Shown piece by piece: positions 28,144 to 29,988 of a DNA stretch of 29,988 nt. Position numbers and translations under genes: made by a program. Origin of the DNA: Erythrobacter donghaensis (GTDB lineage: Bacteria; Pseudomonadota; Alphaproteobacteria; Sphingomonadales; Sphingomonadaceae); contig NZ_LSJS01000134.1 of assembly GCF_001557325.1 (NCBI RefSeq), forward strand, positions 1 to 29,988. The letters are read 5' to 3'. Under the pieces are notes generated by a model. The model did no database searches. It saw only the letters and a list, made by a program, of their open reading frames with translations, and had not been told where the DNA came from. The first letter of the stretch is position 1. Each line of letters opens with the position of its first letter.

Positions 28144-28770
28144 TCAGTAGCCCATCAGGCTCATCACTTCCTTGCGGCTGCTGTCGTTGTCGAGGAAGCA
28201 GCCGAGGATGCGGCTGGTGATCATGCCGACGCCCGGGGTCTTGACCCCGCGTCCGGTCATGCAGCCGTGCTGCGCCTCGATCACCACCGCCACGCCGTGC
28301 GGATCGAGATGGTCCCAGATGCACTGCGCGACCTCGGCGGTCAGGCGCTCCTGGATTTGCAGGCGGCGGGCATAGCCGTGCAGCACCCGGGCGAGCTTGG
28401 AGATGCCCACCACCTTGTTGCGCGGCAGATAGGCAATCGCCGCCTTGCCGATGATCGGCGCCATGTGGTGTTCGCAGTGCGATTGGAAGGGGATGTCCTT
28501 GAGCAGCACGATCTCGTCATAGCCGCCCACCTCGGTGAACTGGCGGGTGAGGTGGATCGCCGGGTCCTCGCGATAGCCCTCGCAATATTCGAGCCACGCG
28601 CGGCCCACGCGCTTGGGGGTGTCGAGCAGACCTTCGCGATTGGGATCGTCGCCCGCCCAGGCGATCAGCGTGCGGATCGCTTCCTGCACATGCTCGGGCA
28701 CCTCGGGCTTGCCGAGCGGATTTTCCGGATCGAACACATCGTCGTGATCATGGGCGGAGATATGGTTCAT
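28144..28770 (-). CDS. folE: GTP cyclohydrolase I
   Basis: Converts GTP to 7,8-dihydroneopterin triphosphate, the first step to tetrahydrofolate (and to queuosine precursors). At 208 aa it has the usual length. The zinc site is intact: SHCEHHM (Cys99, His102) and the later HGCMTGRGV (Cys170). TPKRVGRAWLEYCEGY, ISKLARVLHGYARRLQIQERLT and the end DSSRKEVMSL are family signatures. The N-terminal extension is short and histidine/aspartate-rich. ATG 28770 is chosen because the frame upstream is unlike the family; the binding site is weak (GAAGAAAG). A perfect -35 hexamer TTGACA lies upstream on the minus strand (28824-28829), but I see no good -10 at the right distance. It is divergent from the metallopeptidase gene. 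Confidence 0.96.
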   Translation of the reverse strand: MNHISAHDHDDVFDPENPLGKPEVPEHVQEAIRTLIAWAGDDPNREGLLDTPKRVGRAWLEYCEGYREDPAIHLTRQFTEVGGYDEIVLLKDIPFQSHCEHHMAPIIGKAAIAYLPRNKVVGISKLARVLHGYARRLQIQERLTAEVAQCIWDHLDPHGVAVVIEAQHGCMTGRGVKTPGVGMITSRILGCFLDNDSSRKEVMSLMGY

Positions 28771-28978
28771 GTCAGTTTCGTCTTTCTTCAATCCGCAGCT
28801 CCCCGATGGAGCGCCCTCTCGCCTGTCAAGCCCGAGTGTCGTCAACCATCGAACATCCGAGGCGTTCCGCCAAGATACGTCGATTGCCGCCGATGGATGC
28901 CGCCGCTACGTGTGGAAATGTAGGCAGGATTTTGCGCAATGCACCCCCCTGACGCCTTCAAAAGGATGCAAATCCATC

Positions 28979-29368
28979 ATGCGCGAGCCTTCTGCCGCTG
29001 AATTCGAATCGCTCGCACGCGCCGTGCTGGCGCGCTTGCCCGAGGTGTTCGCGCGCGCGCTCGAGGGCGTGGTGCTGAAGGTGGAGGAGTTTGCCACCGA
29101 CGAGCAGCTCGATTCGCTCGGGATCGCGGATCCCTACGATCTGACCGGGCTTTACGAGGGCGTGGCGCTGACCGAGCGGACGCAGTGGGACAGCGAGGGG
29201 CTCCCGCCCGTCATCACCCTGTTCCGCCAGCCGCTGCTCGCCGAGATGGAGGAGACCGGCGTCGGCTTTGCCGAACTGGTGCGCCACGTGGTGATCCACG
29301 AAGCCGGGCATCATTTCGGCCTGTCGGACGATGACATGCACGCGCTCGAGGATTCGGTGGGGGATTGA
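28979..29368 (+). CDS. Zincin-like metallopeptidase family protein
   Basis: A 129-aa cytosolic protein with the HExxH zinc motif: VRHVVIHEAGHHFGLSDDDM, with His107, Glu108 and His111 and a downstream Asp/Glu-rich end as possible third ligand. It fits the small single-domain family often annotated as metallopeptidase (minimal zincin, PF06262). Residues 50-75 (DPYDLTGLYEGVALTERTQW) and the ITLFRQPL segment are typical of it. No substrate has been settled for the family to my knowledge. ATG 28979 has AAAAGGA about 12 bases upstream; an in-frame extension to 28769 reads unlike the family. It ends about 50 bases before a strong terminator. Confidence 0.88.
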   Translation: MREPSAAEFESLARAVLARLPEVFARALEGVVLKVEEFATDEQLDSLGIADPYDLTGLYEGVALTERTQWDSEGLPPVITLFRQPLLAEMEETGVGFAELVRHVVIHEAGHHFGLSDDDMHALEDSVGD

Positions 29369-29416
29369 GGGGCAGCCCAGCTGGGGCTGCGGGGACGCGC
29401 AAGTTGGGCCGCGGCA

Positions 29417-29456
29417 CCAAAAAAGCCCGCCTCCGGAAGGAGACGGGCTTTTTTGG
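29417..29456. terminator. Bidirectional terminator overlapping the tRNA-Arg CCA end
   Basis: CCAAAAAAGCCCGCCTCC (29417-29434) pairs, with one mismatch, with GGAGACGGGCTTTTTTGG (29439-29456). T runs face both ways. On the plus strand it ends the metallopeptidase transcript; on the minus strand it ends the tRNA-Arg transcript. Its last three bases (29454-29456) are also the encoded CCA of the tRNA. Confidence 0.88.
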
Positions 29457-29530
29457 CGCACCCGAAAGGATTCGAACCTCTGACCCCCAGATTCGTAGTC
29501 TGGTGCTCTATCCAGCTGAGCTACGGGTGC
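29454..29530 (-). tRNA. tRNA-Arg (anticodon ACG)
   Basis: The minus strand folds as a cloverleaf. The acceptor stem GCACCCG (29530-29524) pairs with CGGGTGC (29464-29458). The D arm is in GCTCAGCTGGATAGAGC. The anticodon stem CCAGA/TCTGG holds loop CTACGAA, with anticodon ACG at 29496-29494. The T loop is TTCGAAT. The discriminator is G (29457), and CCA is encoded at 29456-29454. The A34 is expected to be deaminated to inosine to read CGU, CGC and CGA. Confidence 0.97.
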
Positions 29531-29544
29531 GCGCTGAGGGGGGC

Positions 29545-29573
29545 CCTTTAGGGGGGCCGTTCGGGCTTGGCAA
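29545..29573 (-). promoter_or_regulatory. Sigma-70-type promoter of tRNA-Arg
   Basis: On the minus strand, TTGCCA (29568-29573) and TAAAGG (29545-29550) are 17 bases apart, 14 bases upstream of the mature tRNA. The layout is the same as for tRNA-Asn. Confidence 0.6.
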
Positions 29574-29596
29574 GTGGGTTCGGATGCAAATCGCCA

Positions 29597-29988
29597 TTAT
29601 TGGAAGAGCCGCGCGGCCAGCTCTGCGTCGAGCGGCGGCTTGGGCAGCGCGGCGATCTCCTCGGGGGTGAACCAGCCCACCCCGCCGCCCTCGAGCGCAC
29701 GCGGCTCGCCCTGCCAGCGCGTGAGGCGGTAGAGCAGCAGCACCAGCGCCGGGCCGCCGCGCCCCTGCCCGCCGGCCTCGGCAAAGCCCCAAGGCACGAG
29801 ATCAACGGCCTCGCTGACGATGCCCAGCTCCTCGGCCAGCTCGCGCACCAGGGCTGCGGCGGGCATTTCGCCGGTCTCGACCTTCCCCCCGGGGAATTCC
29901 CATAGTCCGGCGTGATGCTTTCCTTCAGGCCTGAGATGCATCAGCAGCCGCCCGTCCCCGCGCGCGAGCTGGCCGAGGAGCTGGGCAT
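29597..29988 (-). CDS. MutT-type Nudix hydrolase, 5' end missing
   Basis: A (deoxy)nucleoside triphosphate pyrophosphohydrolase of the MutT group, which removes 8-oxo-dGTP. The Nudix box is complete, GGKVETGEMPAAALVRELAEELGI (quoted here in parts: GGKVETGE, then RELAEELGI after seven residues), with all catalytic glutamates. It is preceded by GLWEFPGGK, the MutT substrate-recognition segment. The frame stays open to the last base of the window, and upstream residues QLARGDGRLLMHLRPEG match the family, so the ATG at 29941 is internal and the true start lies beyond the window. The end ARLFQ is a typical C-terminus. It reads toward the tRNA-Arg gene, which has its own promoter. Confidence 0.92.
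   Translation of the reverse strand, partial: AQLLGQLARGDGRLLMHLRPEGKHHAGLWEFPGGKVETGEMPAAALVRELAEELGIVSEAVDLVPWGFAEAGGQGRGGPALVLLLYRLTRWQGEPRALEGGGVGWFTPEEIAALPKPPLDAELAARLFQ

Overview
The window is a GC-rich chromosomal segment of an alphaproteobacterium, most likely from Sphingomonadales (Erythrobacter/Sphingomonas-like). Supporting signs are a sphingomonad-style TonB receptor, an AddAB recombination pair instead of RecBCD, a DivL-type histidine-kinase homologue with tyrosine at the phosphoacceptor position, the AmgK/MurU cell-wall recycling pair, and a tandem palindrome of a kind common in this group. I see no phage, insertion sequence, CRISPR array or plasmid gene. It reads as core genome with a few lineage-specific small genes. 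No gene-free stretch exceeds about 210 bases.

Layout. 1-2060: 3' part of a TonB-dependent receptor. 2106-4653: an EAL phosphodiesterase, NAD kinase, tRNA-Asn and a PilZ protein. 4786-6490: two unrelated membrane transporters of sulfur-handling families (YeeE/YedE and TauE/SafE), convergent. 6520-9690: secA, preceded on its own strand by a small exported protein (91 aa) with four prolines in a row near its C-terminus. 9822-11845: argJ and an inositol-monophosphatase-family gene with overlapping stop and start codons. A paired palindrome at 11851-11915 separates them from trxA.

11922-24935 (minus strand) is the backbone of the window: ahcY, then divL-like, tsaE, amgK, murU, addB, addA and trxA. 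From divL to addA every junction overlaps (stop and start codons share 1 to 8 bases), so these six genes are probably one translationally coupled operon joining cell-cycle signalling, tRNA t6A modification, peptidoglycan recycling and double-strand-break repair. The ahcY leader carries a 20-bp AT-rich palindrome and hairpins that could compete for its ribosome binding site.

25126-27980: a peroxiredoxin; a three-gene cluster of a lipoprotein cytochrome c', a cytochrome b561-type membrane protein and a secreted four-cysteine protein; and an exported protein of unknown function. 28144-29988: folE, a zincin-like metallopeptidase, tRNA-Arg(ACG), and a MutT-type Nudix gene that runs off the end.

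The most promising candidates for something undescribed are the small exported protein upstream of secA (possible SecM-like secretion monitor), the ahcY leader, and the cytochrome/secreted-protein cluster. All three are inferences from sequence and context and need the checks listed.
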